Origin: JAZDKP01 sp043802925
GTDB taxonomy: Bacteria > Fibrobacterota > OXYB2-FULL-49-7 > JAEUSG01
DNA: 23,963 nt
Direction of reading: 5' to 3'
Assembly: GCA_043802925.1 (NCBI GenBank)
Contig: JAZDKP010000174.1
Location: 1 to 23,963, forward strand
In this document: positions 1 to 7,174 of the stretch, piece after piece
How positions within the stretch are numbered: the first letter of the stretch is position 1
How the letters are laid out: every line of letters starts with the position of its first letter
Made by a program: the position numbers and the translations under genes
Notes under the pieces: generated by a model
Database searches by the model: none
What the model was told of the DNA's origin: nothing
What the model saw: the letters and a program-made list of their open reading frames with translations, nothing else

Positions 1-205
1 TCAAAAAGAAAATCATCATTCCTTTCAAGATATTGTTCAGTTTCAAACTTGATGTTGATATGAGAAAGCCGCCGATTACACACATAGAAAATGCGCCAAG
101 CAACGCGTCCCAAGTCATTTTCATAATAACCATAGGAATTATATCGATAACGCCAAAAAAAATTCCAGTAATAATTCCTATCTTTGTTTTGTTAAATTTG
201 TTCAT
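1..205 (-). CDS. Small hypothetical membrane protein, partial (C-terminus beyond window)
   Basis: The minus strand reads open from an ATG at 203-205 to the window edge, giving 68 codons without a stop. The ATG follows a good ribosome binding site (GAAGGA, about 6 nt upstream). The peptide begins MNKFNKTKIGIITG and is strongly hydrophobic, with two apparent membrane segments: about residues 8-28, containing GIITGIFFG and a D-x-x-PM motif, and about residues 37-50, containing GAFSMCVIGGF. A short KLNNILKG stretch precedes a further hydrophobic start. It resembles short uncharacterised bacterial integral membrane proteins, but I cannot name the family. Codon use is markedly AT-rich compared with every other gene here, which suggests a different origin. 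Function unknown. Confidence 0.72.
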   Translation of the reverse strand, partial: MNKFNKTKIGIITGIFFGVIDIIPMVIMKMTWDALLGAFSMCVIGGFLISTSSLKLNNILKGMMIFFL

Positions 206-242
206 AATAGTTCCTTCATTTAATAACAAAGAGGGTTAAATT

Positions 243-262
243 CCCCGCAGCTTGCTGCGAGG
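243..262. repeat. REP-like hairpin between the rha operon and the AT-rich gene
   Basis: CCCCGCAG-CTTG-CTGCGAGG folds into an eight-position stem with one mismatch around a CTTG tetraloop; the inner CGCAGCTTGCTGCG is perfect. It lies just past the rhaB stop on the minus strand. It could terminate the rha transcript, but no clear T-run follows in that direction. GC-rich CTTG-capped palindromes of this form recur in many bacterial genomes as REP-type elements. One copy in this window cannot show repetitiveness. Confidence 0.4.
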
Positions 263-294
263 AGGTTCGTTTCAAGGCGATTCTGTCGACCGGT

Positions 295-1821
295 TTAAAG
301 GCCAACGTGTTCGCGACCCGTTCTTTTGAGGTCATCGACAAGTTCTGTGTTTAGTTTTGTAAACCTGTGGCAGGCCGTGTCCCACTTTTCCGACGGCCGA
401 GGTTTATATCCGGTCCATTCCACCGATAAGCGGATAATTTCCCTTCCCTCGGCAAGCGACGCGATATGGCCCAGCGCCCGGGCCTGCATGAGCGCGTTTC
501 CAAGCGCGGTCGCCTCCACCGGCCCGGCCATTACGGGCTTGCCGCATGCGTCCGCGGTCATTTGGCACAACAGCGAATTCCGCGATCCCCCGCCGATGAT
601 GTGAATGCAGTCGATTTTCCAGCCTACAATGTCTTCCAGGTTCAAAAGGACCCAGCGGTATTTGAGCGCCAGACTCTCAAAGATGCAGCGCAGCAGCGCG
701 GGCCGGTTTTCGGGCACGGTCTGCCCGGTACGCCCGCAATAGGCGCGCAGTCGCGTTGGCATGTCGCCCGGGGCCAGGAAGACCGCGTCATCCGGGTCCA
801 CCAGGGGGCCGAAGGCGGGTGCACTCTCCGCCTCGTGCATCAACACATCGTACGGGAGCGCGGGTCCGTTCTGCGCCCAAGTTCGGCGGCATTCCTGCAA
901 CAGCCACATACCCATGATGTTTTTCAGCAGCCGAAACCTGCCATCCGTACCTCCCTCATTGGTGAAATTTTTAGCCAGTGTCCGCGGGGTGATGACCGGC
1001 GCATCGACTTCCACGCCTACCAGCGACCAGGTCCCGGAGCTGATGTAAGCCGAACGGGACGATGTCAGCGGCGCGGCGGCCACGGCGGAGCCTGTGTCGT
1101 GGCAGGCCGGGGCAATCACGGGCAGGTTTCCGGCGCCGGTTTCTTTGGCCACGGAGGGCAGAAGCGGGGCCAGTATTGTGCCGGGGCTGATAATTTCAGG
1201 AAGAAAACCGTTAGGGATGCCTATTTTATCAAGCATGGCGCGGGCCCAGGTACGCGTCCGCGGGTTGACTATTTGCGTGGTGGTGGCGTTGGTGAACTCG
1301 CATCCTTTTCGGCCCGACAGCCAGAAGTTGAGCAAATCGGGCATGGTCAGGAAGGTCCGGGCTTCTGCAAGCCGGTGGGGCTGACGGAGGGAGAGCGCGA
1401 GCAACTGATAAAGTGAATTGAAGGGCAGGAACTGCAGGCCCGTACACTCGTATATTTCCTGACGGGGTACGCGGCCAAAGGCCTTTTCCATCATGCCTTC
1501 GGTGCGGGTGTCGCGGTAGTGGACCGGATTGCCGAGGAGTTCATCGGTTCCGTCCAGAAGCCCGAAATCGACGCCCCACGTGTCCACGCCGATGCCCGCG
1601 AGCGGGGCCTTTTGCGCGCACGCTTTGATGCCTTGCTTGATTTCCGCGAACAGGCGCAATGCGTCCCAATAGAGCGTGCCGCCCGCCTGCACGGGCCCGT
1701 TGGTGAACCGGTGCGCTTCCGTGAGCGTGAACCGCTCCCCGTCGAACGCGGCATTCATGACGCGGCCGCTCTCCGCGCCCAGGTCCACGGCCGCGAAATG
1801 AAGGGCGTGCACGGGACGCAT
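295..1821 (-). CDS. rhaB: Rhamnulokinase (FGGY-family carbohydrate kinase)
   Basis: This enzyme phosphorylates L-rhamnulose to L-rhamnulose-1-phosphate with ATP in the cytoplasm, the second step of L-rhamnose breakdown. The 508-residue product has the two-lobed FGGY kinase layout: an N-terminal phosphate loop AAVDLGAESGR (10-20), the sugar-site segment GVDTWGVDFG (78-87), the catalytic-base region CHDTGSAV (about 240-247, Asp242), SSGTWSLVGVE (261-271) and the ATP-lobe motifs IGGGSRN (about 409-415) and GPVEATALGNAL (433 onward). I chose the ATG at 1819-1821 because it lies 1 nt past the aldolase stop and leaves the family-typical short N-terminus. An upstream TTG at 1860 would add 13 unlikely residues. 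It is the last gene of the rha operon, translated after isomerase and aldolase. Length is slightly above the usual 480-490 residues. Confidence 0.93.
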   Translation of the reverse strand: MRPVHALHFAAVDLGAESGRVMNAAFDGERFTLTEAHRFTNGPVQAGGTLYWDALRLFAEIKQGIKACAQKAPLAGIGVDTWGVDFGLLDGTDELLGNPVHYRDTRTEGMMEKAFGRVPRQEIYECTGLQFLPFNSLYQLLALSLRQPHRLAEARTFLTMPDLLNFWLSGRKGCEFTNATTTQIVNPRTRTWARAMLDKIGIPNGFLPEIISPGTILAPLLPSVAKETGAGNLPVIAPACHDTGSAVAAAPLTSSRSAYISSGTWSLVGVEVDAPVITPRTLAKNFTNEGGTDGRFRLLKNIMGMWLLQECRRTWAQNGPALPYDVLMHEAESAPAFGPLVDPDDAVFLAPGDMPTRLRAYCGRTGQTVPENRPALLRCIFESLALKYRWVLLNLEDIVGWKIDCIHIIGGGSRNSLLCQMTADACGKPVMAGPVEATALGNALMQARALGHIASLAEGREIIRLSVEWTGYKPRPSEKWDTACHRFTKLNTELVDDLKRTGREHVGL

Positions 1822-1822
1822 T

Positions 1823-2641
1823 CTAAAAGAAGACCTGCGTGAGGTTGTGGGTGCGGACAACTTCGCGGATTTCCTCGATGGCGAGTCCGGAGGCGCGCCC
1901 GCCCGCGCCCAGGTTCATGAATTCGAACCGGGCCGCGGTCTCCGCATATTCGATGATGTCGACCGCGTGCCGCGCCGAGGCCTCGGAACGCGCCATGACG
2001 CCGTGCTTGCTCCAGAGCGTGAGGGTGTGCGTTTCAAGGCTCTGGACCGTGGCCCGCATGAGCTCCGGCGAACCGCCTGGTAAAAAGGGCACCACCCCCA
2101 CGCCATCGGGCAGCTGGACGATGGTTTCGGGCTGCCATCGGAGCAGACGCCGGTTGATGTAGAGTTCGTCCCGGTAGGCGTCAATATGGCTGAGGTAGGT
2201 CAGATGCACGGGCTGGGCGTGGATGACGGCATGCAGGGGGGCGTGGGTGCGCGCGACCTGTTCGCGGTGAACGGCGAGGTGGGAGTTGAACTCCGAAGTC
2301 AACTGTTGGAAGCGCCGCTTGGGCGACGTGTACAGGGTGGCCTGGCGCCCGCCGTCGCGGATGACCACGACCCCCAGGTTCCCGAGCGGGTCCTGCCGGA
2401 GCTCGCGCAGCCGCCGGCCGCTGCCCGTGACCACGATACTCCGGCCTGCGAGGTCGGGCACGGTGATGGGCAGGTTCAGAGTCTCGGTTTCCGGGAACAG
2501 GGCTTCGGGTGCAAGGGGGAACTCGGAATAGACGGAGATATTGCCGGACGCGCCTTCGTTGGCGTTGATTTCCGACAACCGCTGTCCCGCGTCCGCAATC
2601 TGCTCAAGGATGGCGTTCAGGTCAGGCTGAATGGGTGTCAT
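1823..2641 (-). CDS. rhaD: Rhamnulose-1-phosphate aldolase (class II aldolase/adducin family)
   Basis: It is predicted to cleave L-rhamnulose-1-phosphate into dihydroxyacetone phosphate and L-lactaldehyde. The 272-residue product shows the class II aldolase motif ANEGASGNIS (about 27-36), TSEFNSH with Glu117 (the catalytic Glu position of E. coli RhaD), HAVIHAQPVH around His141, LPDGVGVVPF (about 177-186) and WSKHGVM with a metal-ligand His at 213. The second zinc-ligand position (His143 in E. coli) is Gln here. The ATG at 2639-2641 is preferred because AGGAAAGGA precedes it at normal spacing; an ATG at 2674 lies deeper inside the isomerase gene and has no such site. The chosen start overlaps the isomerase end by 20 nt, which suggests translational coupling. 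Substrate assignment rests on homology and on the position between isomerase and kinase. Confidence 0.85.
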   Translation of the reverse strand: MTPIQPDLNAILEQIADAGQRLSEINANEGASGNISVYSEFPLAPEALFPETETLNLPITVPDLAGRSIVVTGSGRRLRELRQDPLGNLGVVVIRDGGRQATLYTSPKRRFQQLTSEFNSHLAVHREQVARTHAPLHAVIHAQPVHLTYLSHIDAYRDELYINRRLLRWQPETIVQLPDGVGVVPFLPGGSPELMRATVQSLETHTLTLWSKHGVMARSEASARHAVDIIEYAETAARFEFMNLGAGGRASGLAIEEIREVVRTHNLTQVFF

Positions 2642-3854
2642 GGGGGTTCCTTTCCTGTGCAATTTTCCGTTCATAGCCGCCCGCCCGGTAGGCGGTCACC
2701 GGGTCCGCGGGAACGCCCATCTCTTCACGCACCTTTGCCAGCAGCGGCCGCACATCTGTGCGGAAGGTGTCCGCGAGAATTCCGTGCGCACCGAGTACGT
2801 CGCCCGTGGCCTGCGCCTCGGCCAGCTTTTTGCGCGGCACCAGAAGCGCCTTGGCATACGCTTCCTGGCAGTTTATCACTGAGACCAGCATGGGGGCCAT
2901 CTTTCCTTCAATATTATGTGATTGGTCAATCATATAGGCAACGGCTTGCGCGGTTTTGGCCGCGGTTGCGTCCGCGCCCAGCGCCGCGTCCGTGAGCTCG
3001 TGGTAAATCAGGAACAGTTCGAAGGGATTCACGCTGCCCACAATGAGATCGTCGTCCGCGTACTTGCGGTTGTTGAAATGAAAGCCGCCCAACCGGCCCT
3101 CATCCAGAAGGAAGGCCACAATCTGCTCGATGTTGGTGCCCGAAGCGTGATGGCCGAGGTCCACGAGCACCTGGGCCGCGGGACCGAGCTTTTTGCACAG
3201 GGAAAACACCGCGCCCCAGTCCGGCAGGTCCGTGCTGTAAAAGGCGGGTTCAAAGAACTTGTATTCCACGAGCATGCGGCTTCCGGCCGGCAGGTGGGCG
3301 TAGACTTCGGCCAGGCCTTCCTCAAAGCGGTGTTTCCGGCCGCGCAGGCTGTCCTGCCCCGCGTAGTTGGTGCCGTCCGCGAACCAGAGGCTTAAATTCG
3401 CACTCTTGACCTTCGCCATGATTTCGCAGCATTCGAGCAGGTGGCCCAGCGCTTTTTTCCGCACCGCGGCCGAAGGGTTCCCGAGAGAGCCCAGCCGGTA
3501 ATCATCATCCTGGAACACATTGGGATTGACCGCGCCGATGGCGATTCCACGCGATTCCGCGTAGCCGCACAGGGCCGCGTAGTCGTTGTCTTCGGGCTGG
3601 TCCCACGGGATGTGCACGGCCATGGACGGCGCGATGCCGGTCAGTTTGTGCACCTGCGCCGCGTCGTCGATTTTTTCGCGCGTGGTGCGCGCCGCGCCCG
3701 GCCACGGAAAGGCGCGGAAGCGGGTCCCGGAGTTGGCGTAGCCCCACGAGGGCGTCTCGATGCGCTGCGCTTTCAGCGCGGCCTTGACCGCGTTCAAATC
3801 AATGCCGCTGGCCGTCACTTTTTCCGCGAGCAGTTCGTAGGCGCTGACGCACAT
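2622..3854 (-). CDS. rhaI: L-rhamnose isomerase (RhaI type)
   Basis: It isomerises L-rhamnose to L-rhamnulose, the first catabolic step. The 410-residue sequence matches the Pseudomonas stutzeri/Gram-positive-type isomerase rather than E. coli RhaA. It has a xylose-isomerase-like TIM barrel with MAVHIPWDQPEDNDY (78-92), NPNVFQDDDYRLGSLGNP (110-127), SLWFADGTNYAGQDS (155-169), VEYKFFEP (Glu197), VDLGHH (Asp232) and GFHFNNRKYADDDL (His259, Asp267-269). The acidic residues and His match the metal-binding positions of the family. The start is well supported: AAGGAG lies 7 nt before the ATG at 3852-3854. It is the first gene of a three-gene operon, with a sigma70-like promoter about 90 nt upstream. 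A mutarotase, transporter and regulator are not visible in the window. Confidence 0.92.
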   Translation of the reverse strand: MCVSAYELLAEKVTASGIDLNAVKAALKAQRIETPSWGYANSGTRFRAFPWPGAARTTREKIDDAAQVHKLTGIAPSMAVHIPWDQPEDNDYAALCGYAESRGIAIGAVNPNVFQDDDYRLGSLGNPSAAVRKKALGHLLECCEIMAKVKSANLSLWFADGTNYAGQDSLRGRKHRFEEGLAEVYAHLPAGSRMLVEYKFFEPAFYSTDLPDWGAVFSLCKKLGPAAQVLVDLGHHASGTNIEQIVAFLLDEGRLGGFHFNNRKYADDDLIVGSVNPFELFLIYHELTDAALGADATAAKTAQAVAYMIDQSHNIEGKMAPMLVSVINCQEAYAKALLVPRKKLAEAQATGDVLGAHGILADTFRTDVRPLLAKVREEMGVPADPVTAYRAGGYERKIAQERNPHDTHSA

Positions 3855-3942
3855 GGTTTTCTCCTTTTAGTTGTCCGTGGACGTTCAAAATGAAAATAAT
3901 GGCGACCGCAGCTGCATCGACCGCCACGACCTCGGCCGGGTA

Positions 3943-3971
3943 CTTGTATCACACGGCCATAAGATAGTCAA
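3943..3971 (-). promoter_or_regulatory. Predicted promoter of the rha operon
   Basis: On the minus strand, TTGACT (3966-3971) is followed by a 17-nt spacer and TACAAG (3943-3948), matching the sigma70 -35 and -10 boxes at 5/6 and 4/6. Transcription would start near 3936, giving a leader of about 80 nt. The direct repeat CGACCGC (3903-3909 and 3918-3924) flanks the palindrome GCAGCTGC (3908-3915) just downstream and could be an operator. No regulator gene is nearby. Confidence 0.55.
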
Positions 3972-3989
3972 ATTAACGGGCTGATTTCA

Positions 3990-4029
3990 TTGGCAGAACA
4001 AAAACCCTAAAAAGTATTTTTTCTGCCAA
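3990..4029. repeat. Inverted repeat TTGGCAGAA/TTCTGCCAA upstream of glyS
   Basis: Two perfect 9-nt arms (3990-3998 and 4021-4029) are separated by 22 nt of AT-rich sequence and lie immediately before the glyS ribosome binding site. Arm centres are 31 bp apart, close to three helical turns. This could be a paired protein-binding site or a leader-RNA hairpin. It has no T-box features. Confidence 0.5.
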
Positions 4030-4043
4030 CCAAAGGAACCTTA

Positions 4044-5432
4044 ATGGCCAACCCAAAAGCTGAAATGAAATCCGTGGTCTCGCTTTGTAAACGGCGCGGC
4101 TTCATTTTTCCCGGATCCGAAATCTACGGCGGCCTTGCCAACACCTGGGACTACGGCCCCTATGGCGTGGAGCTCAAGAACAACGTGAAAAAGGAATGGT
4201 GGCGTTCCTTCATCCGCACGCGCGACGACGTTGTGGGGCTTGATTCCTCCATACTGCTCAACCCCAAGGTGTGGGAGGCCTCGGGCCACCTCAAGTCCTT
4301 CGCAGACCCGCTTATGGACTGCAAGGAATGCAAGGAGCGCGTGCGCGGCGACCATCTGCTCGAAAGCAAACTGGGCGAGGGCGCGGCCGTGGGACTCACC
4401 TTCCAGCAGATTCACGAAAAAATCAACGCGGCCGGTATCAACTGCCCGCGCTGCGGCAAGCGCAATTTCACCGAACCGCGCGCCTTCAACCTCATGTTCA
4501 AGACCTTCCAGGGCGTCATCGAGGACGCCTCGTCCGTGGTCTACCTCCGCCCGGAGACCGCGCAGGGCATTTTCCTTGAGTTCAAGAACGTGACCACGAC
4601 CTGCCGTCAAAAGATTCCCTTTGGTATCGGGCAAATCGGCAAGTCGTTCCGTAATGAAATCACGCCCGGCAACTTCACCTTCCGCACGCGCGAGTTTGAA
4701 CAGATGGAAATGGAGTTCTTCTGCAAACCCGGCACCGAACTCGAATGGTTCCAGTACTGGCGCAGGTTCTGCATGGACTGGCTCCTGGGCCTGGGGCTCA
4801 AAACGGACAACCTGCGTTTTCGCGACCATACCCCGAAGGAGCTGTCGCACTACAGCAACGCCACCTCGGACATCGAGTACGAATACCCCTTTGGCTGGGG
4901 CGAACTCTGGGGCGTGGCCAGCCGCACGGACTTTGACCTCACGGCGCACCAGACCCATTCGGGCGAGGACCTGCGCTACTTTGACCAGGTGGCCAACGCG
5001 CGTTACATCCCCTATGTGATTGAGCCTGCGCTGGGCGTGGATCGCGTGCTGCTCACCTTTCTCGTGGACGCTTACGATGAAGATGAGGTGGCTGGTGAAA
5101 AACGCACGGTCCTGCACCTTCACCCGCGGCTTGCGCCTGTCAAGGCCGCCATCCTCCCGCTCGTCAAAAAGGAGCCGCTGATGCAGCTCGCAATGGATAT
5201 TTACAACGGGCTGAAAAAAGAAGGGGAGTACCCGGTTGAGTTTGACGAGAGCGGTTCCGTGGGCAAGCGCTACCGCAGGCAGGATGAACTCGGCACCCCT
5301 TTCTGCTTTACCGTGGACTTTGAATCGCTCGAAGATAAAAAGGTCACCTTGCGCGACCGCGATACCACAAAACAGGAGCGGGTGCCCATCGAAAGCCTGG
5401 AGGCCATACTCAAAGCAAAGGTGAATGGCTGA
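4044..5432 (+). CDS. glyS: Glycyl-tRNA synthetase, single-chain alpha2 type
   Basis: It charges tRNA-Gly with glycine. The 462-residue class II synthetase is of the homodimeric type found in Gram-positives, Bacteroidetes, spirochaetes and relatives, not the alpha/beta GlyQ/GlyS type of most proteobacteria. Visible elements are the N-terminal GFIFPGSEIYGG (19-30) and YGPYGVELKNN, an insertion with CKEC (93-96) and CPRC (134-137) resembling a zinc site, YLRPETAQGIF (167-177), motif 2 around FRNEITPGNFTFRTREFEQMEM (202-223), motif 3 ALGVDRVLL (329-337) and a C-terminal anticodon-binding domain (about 365-455). AAAGGAA precedes the ATG. The stop TGA overlaps the ATG of ddl by one base (TGATG), so the two are co-translated. 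Confidence 0.95.
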   Translation: MANPKAEMKSVVSLCKRRGFIFPGSEIYGGLANTWDYGPYGVELKNNVKKEWWRSFIRTRDDVVGLDSSILLNPKVWEASGHLKSFADPLMDCKECKERVRGDHLLESKLGEGAAVGLTFQQIHEKINAAGINCPRCGKRNFTEPRAFNLMFKTFQGVIEDASSVVYLRPETAQGIFLEFKNVTTTCRQKIPFGIGQIGKSFRNEITPGNFTFRTREFEQMEMEFFCKPGTELEWFQYWRRFCMDWLLGLGLKTDNLRFRDHTPKELSHYSNATSDIEYEYPFGWGELWGVASRTDFDLTAHQTHSGEDLRYFDQVANARYIPYVIEPALGVDRVLLTFLVDAYDEDEVAGEKRTVLHLHPRLAPVKAAILPLVKKEPLMQLAMDIYNGLKKEGEYPVEFDESGSVGKRYRRQDELGTPFCFTVDFESLEDKKVTLRDRDTTKQERVPIESLEAILKAKVNG

Positions 5433-6484
5433 TGTCTAAAACCAGAGTTGCCGTGCTGATGGGCGGAAAGTCGGGCGAACACGCGGTCTCGCTCGAATCG
5501 GGCAAAGGGGTCCTGAAAAACCTCAACTATGATGAATACGAGGCTTGTCCGGTTGTCATTACCCGCGAGGGACGCTGGCATTGCGCGGACGCGTACGCCG
5601 CGTACGGCACGGAAACGCCCTTCAACCCCGAAGCCTTTCTCACGGAACACCCCGATGGCGCTCCAGCCTTTCCGGCCTTTCTCCTCGACTCCGCCACTCG
5701 CTGCGACGTGGTACTGCCCGTTCTGCACGGCCGCTACGGCGAGGACGGCGCGCTCCAGGGCCTCCTCGACCTCTACGGCATTCCCTGCACCGGTTCAGGC
5801 GTGCTGGGCAGCGCGCTGGCCATGCACAAGCGCATTGCCAAGGAGATATATCAGTTTTACAAAATATTGACGCCTGAGTATTCCTTCTACTCGCGCCGCC
5901 AGTGGCAGCAGGCGGGCCTCTCCGTGGCGGGTGCCATCGCCGAAAAACTGGGCCTGCCCGTGTTCATCAAAACGCCCGAAAGCGGGTCCAGCATTGGCAT
6001 GGGCATGGCCAGAACACGCGACGAGGTGCGGGCCATCGCGGAAAAGCTCCTCGAGACCTCCGACGAAATCCTGGTCGAAAAGACGGTCAAGGGCATTGAG
6101 GTCTCGTGCGGGGTCCTCGAGACCCTGACCGGCGACGTCGAACCGCTCATGCCCACCGAAATTCTTCCCGTGGCCTCGGCCTTCTTCGACTACAAAGCCA
6201 AGTACGAAAAAGGGGGCTCGCGCGAGATCACCCCGGCCCGCATCCCGCCCGCGCTTCTTGAGCGCGTCCGTAAAACGGCCGTGGCCGCGCACCAGGCGCT
6301 TCACTGCCGCGGCATGTCGCGCACCGACATGATTATCGCGGACGATTCCATCTTTGTGCTCGAGACCAATACCCTTCCCGGCTTTACCGAAACCTCGTTG
6401 CTCCCGCAGGGCGCGGCCGCTTGCGGGATCCCTTACCCCGAGCTTCTCGACCGAATCATCGCCTGCGCGCTTAAAAACCGCTGA
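5432..6484 (+). CDS. ddl: D-alanine--D-alanine ligase
   Basis: It joins two D-alanines with ATP hydrolysis for peptidoglycan precursor synthesis in the cytoplasm. The 350-residue ATP-grasp enzyme has the N-terminal LMGGKSGEHAVSLESG (9-24, with Glu16), VLPVLHGRYGEDGALQG (94-110), the ATP-binding region KTPESGSSIGM (180-190), the omega-loop FFDYKAKY (251-258) whose Lys-Tyr pair is typical of D-Ala-D-Ala rather than D-lactate ligases, SRTDM (296-300) and the metal-binding ETNTLPGFTETS (311-322). It overlaps glyS by one base and is followed after 12 nt by tsaB, so the three probably form one operon. The combination with tRNA-related genes is unusual, but each is a housekeeping gene. Confidence 0.95.
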   Translation: MSKTRVAVLMGGKSGEHAVSLESGKGVLKNLNYDEYEACPVVITREGRWHCADAYAAYGTETPFNPEAFLTEHPDGAPAFPAFLLDSATRCDVVLPVLHGRYGEDGALQGLLDLYGIPCTGSGVLGSALAMHKRIAKEIYQFYKILTPEYSFYSRRQWQQAGLSVAGAIAEKLGLPVFIKTPESGSSIGMGMARTRDEVRAIAEKLLETSDEILVEKTVKGIEVSCGVLETLTGDVEPLMPTEILPVASAFFDYKAKYEKGGSREITPARIPPALLERVRKTAVAAHQALHCRGMSRTDMIIADDSIFVLETNTLPGFTETSLLPQGAAACGIPYPELLDRIIACALKNR

Positions 6485-6496
6485 CCGTATCAGCGC

Positions 6497-7174
6497 ATGA
6501 CTATGCGGAATGTCCTTGTCCTCAATTCCTGCCTTCCGCCGCTTCTTGCGGCCGTGGTTTGCGACAAGGAACCCGTGTCGCTCCTCCTGGCCGAAAACGA
6601 GACCGCTTTTTCGCGCCAGGGGATGGGGCTTATCAAAAAGGCGCTTGCGCAGGCCGGCCTTGGCCCGGCCGATATTGACGCCGCAGTCTTTGTCGCGGGG
6701 CCGGGCTCGTTCACGGGCATTCGCATCGGCCTTTCCATGCTCAAAGGGCTCGCCTTTGGCCGCACATTGCCCGTGGCGCTCCTGAACGCGCTCGAAATCC
6801 TTGCAGCCCCTTTCTTTCGCACCCAGCCGCGGCCCGTCTGCCCGGTCATTGACGCGCACCTTGGCGAGGTCTATGCCGCGCTTTACTCGCCGGACGGCGC
6901 GGAGCTGGCCCCCCCGAGGGCGCTTCCGCCCGATGCGCTCGCGGCCTCGCTGTCAAGTGAGGTGCTGTTCAGTGGAAAGGACGCGGAAAAGTTCAGGGAG
7001 CATTTCAGCGGTTTGATTGCGGAGTACGGTGCACCGGACGCGGATGCGATTATGCAAGCGCTCCTGCATCGGGGCCGTGAAAGGGTGGAAGCGGGGGAGA
7101 CTATCGCCCTGCGTGACGCACAGCCGCTGTACCTGCGGCTGTCGTACGCCGAAATGAAACGGGTTATTTCCTAA
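6497..7174 (+). CDS. tsaB: tRNA threonylcarbamoyladenosine biosynthesis protein TsaB
   Basis: TsaB partners TsaD and TsaE in making the t6A modification at position 37 of ANN-decoding tRNAs. The 225-residue ASKHA-fold protein has the signature VAGPGSFTGIRIGL (about 66-79), a DAHLGEVYAALY segment matching the family's DARRGEVY region, and the C-terminal PLYLRLSYAE. The first strand reads VLVLNSC instead of the common LAIDTS, so the first phosphate motif is degenerate; TsaB is not the catalytic subunit, so this need not abolish function. Start candidates are the ATGs at 6497 and 6503, neither with a clear ribosome binding site. It ends 11 nt inside the 3' end of the convergent lipoprotein gene. 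rimI, a frequent neighbour of tsaB, follows beyond that gene. Confidence 0.88.
   Translation: MTMRNVLVLNSCLPPLLAAVVCDKEPVSLLLAENETAFSRQGMGLIKKALAQAGLGPADIDAAVFVAGPGSFTGIRIGLSMLKGLAFGRTLPVALLNALEILAAPFFRTQPRPVCPVIDAHLGEVYAALYSPDGAELAPPRALPPDALAASLSSEVLFSGKDAEKFREHFSGLIAEYGAPDADAIMQALLHRGRERVEAGETIALRDAQPLYLRLSYAEMKRVIS

Noticed and set aside
466..1416. Long plus-strand open frame (316 codons) opposite rhaB
   Set aside because: It is antisense to a well-conserved kinase in GC-rich DNA, has an R/G/P-biased translation without domains, and has no ribosome binding site.
3946..3960. CRP-like site over the rha promoter
   Set aside because: There is a single TGTGA half site; the expected TCACA partner at 6 nt is absent.
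3855..4043. T-box or other riboswitch before glyS
   Set aside because: No T-box core or specifier stem is seen; only the long-spaced inverted repeat is present.
4041..5123. Minus-strand open frame of 360 codons opposite glyS
   Set aside because: It lies fully antisense to glyS; the open frame is a by-product of GC-rich third positions.
5795..6859. Minus-strand open frame of 354 codons opposite ddl and tsaB
   Set aside because: Its translation is low-complexity and it crosses two conserved genes antisense.
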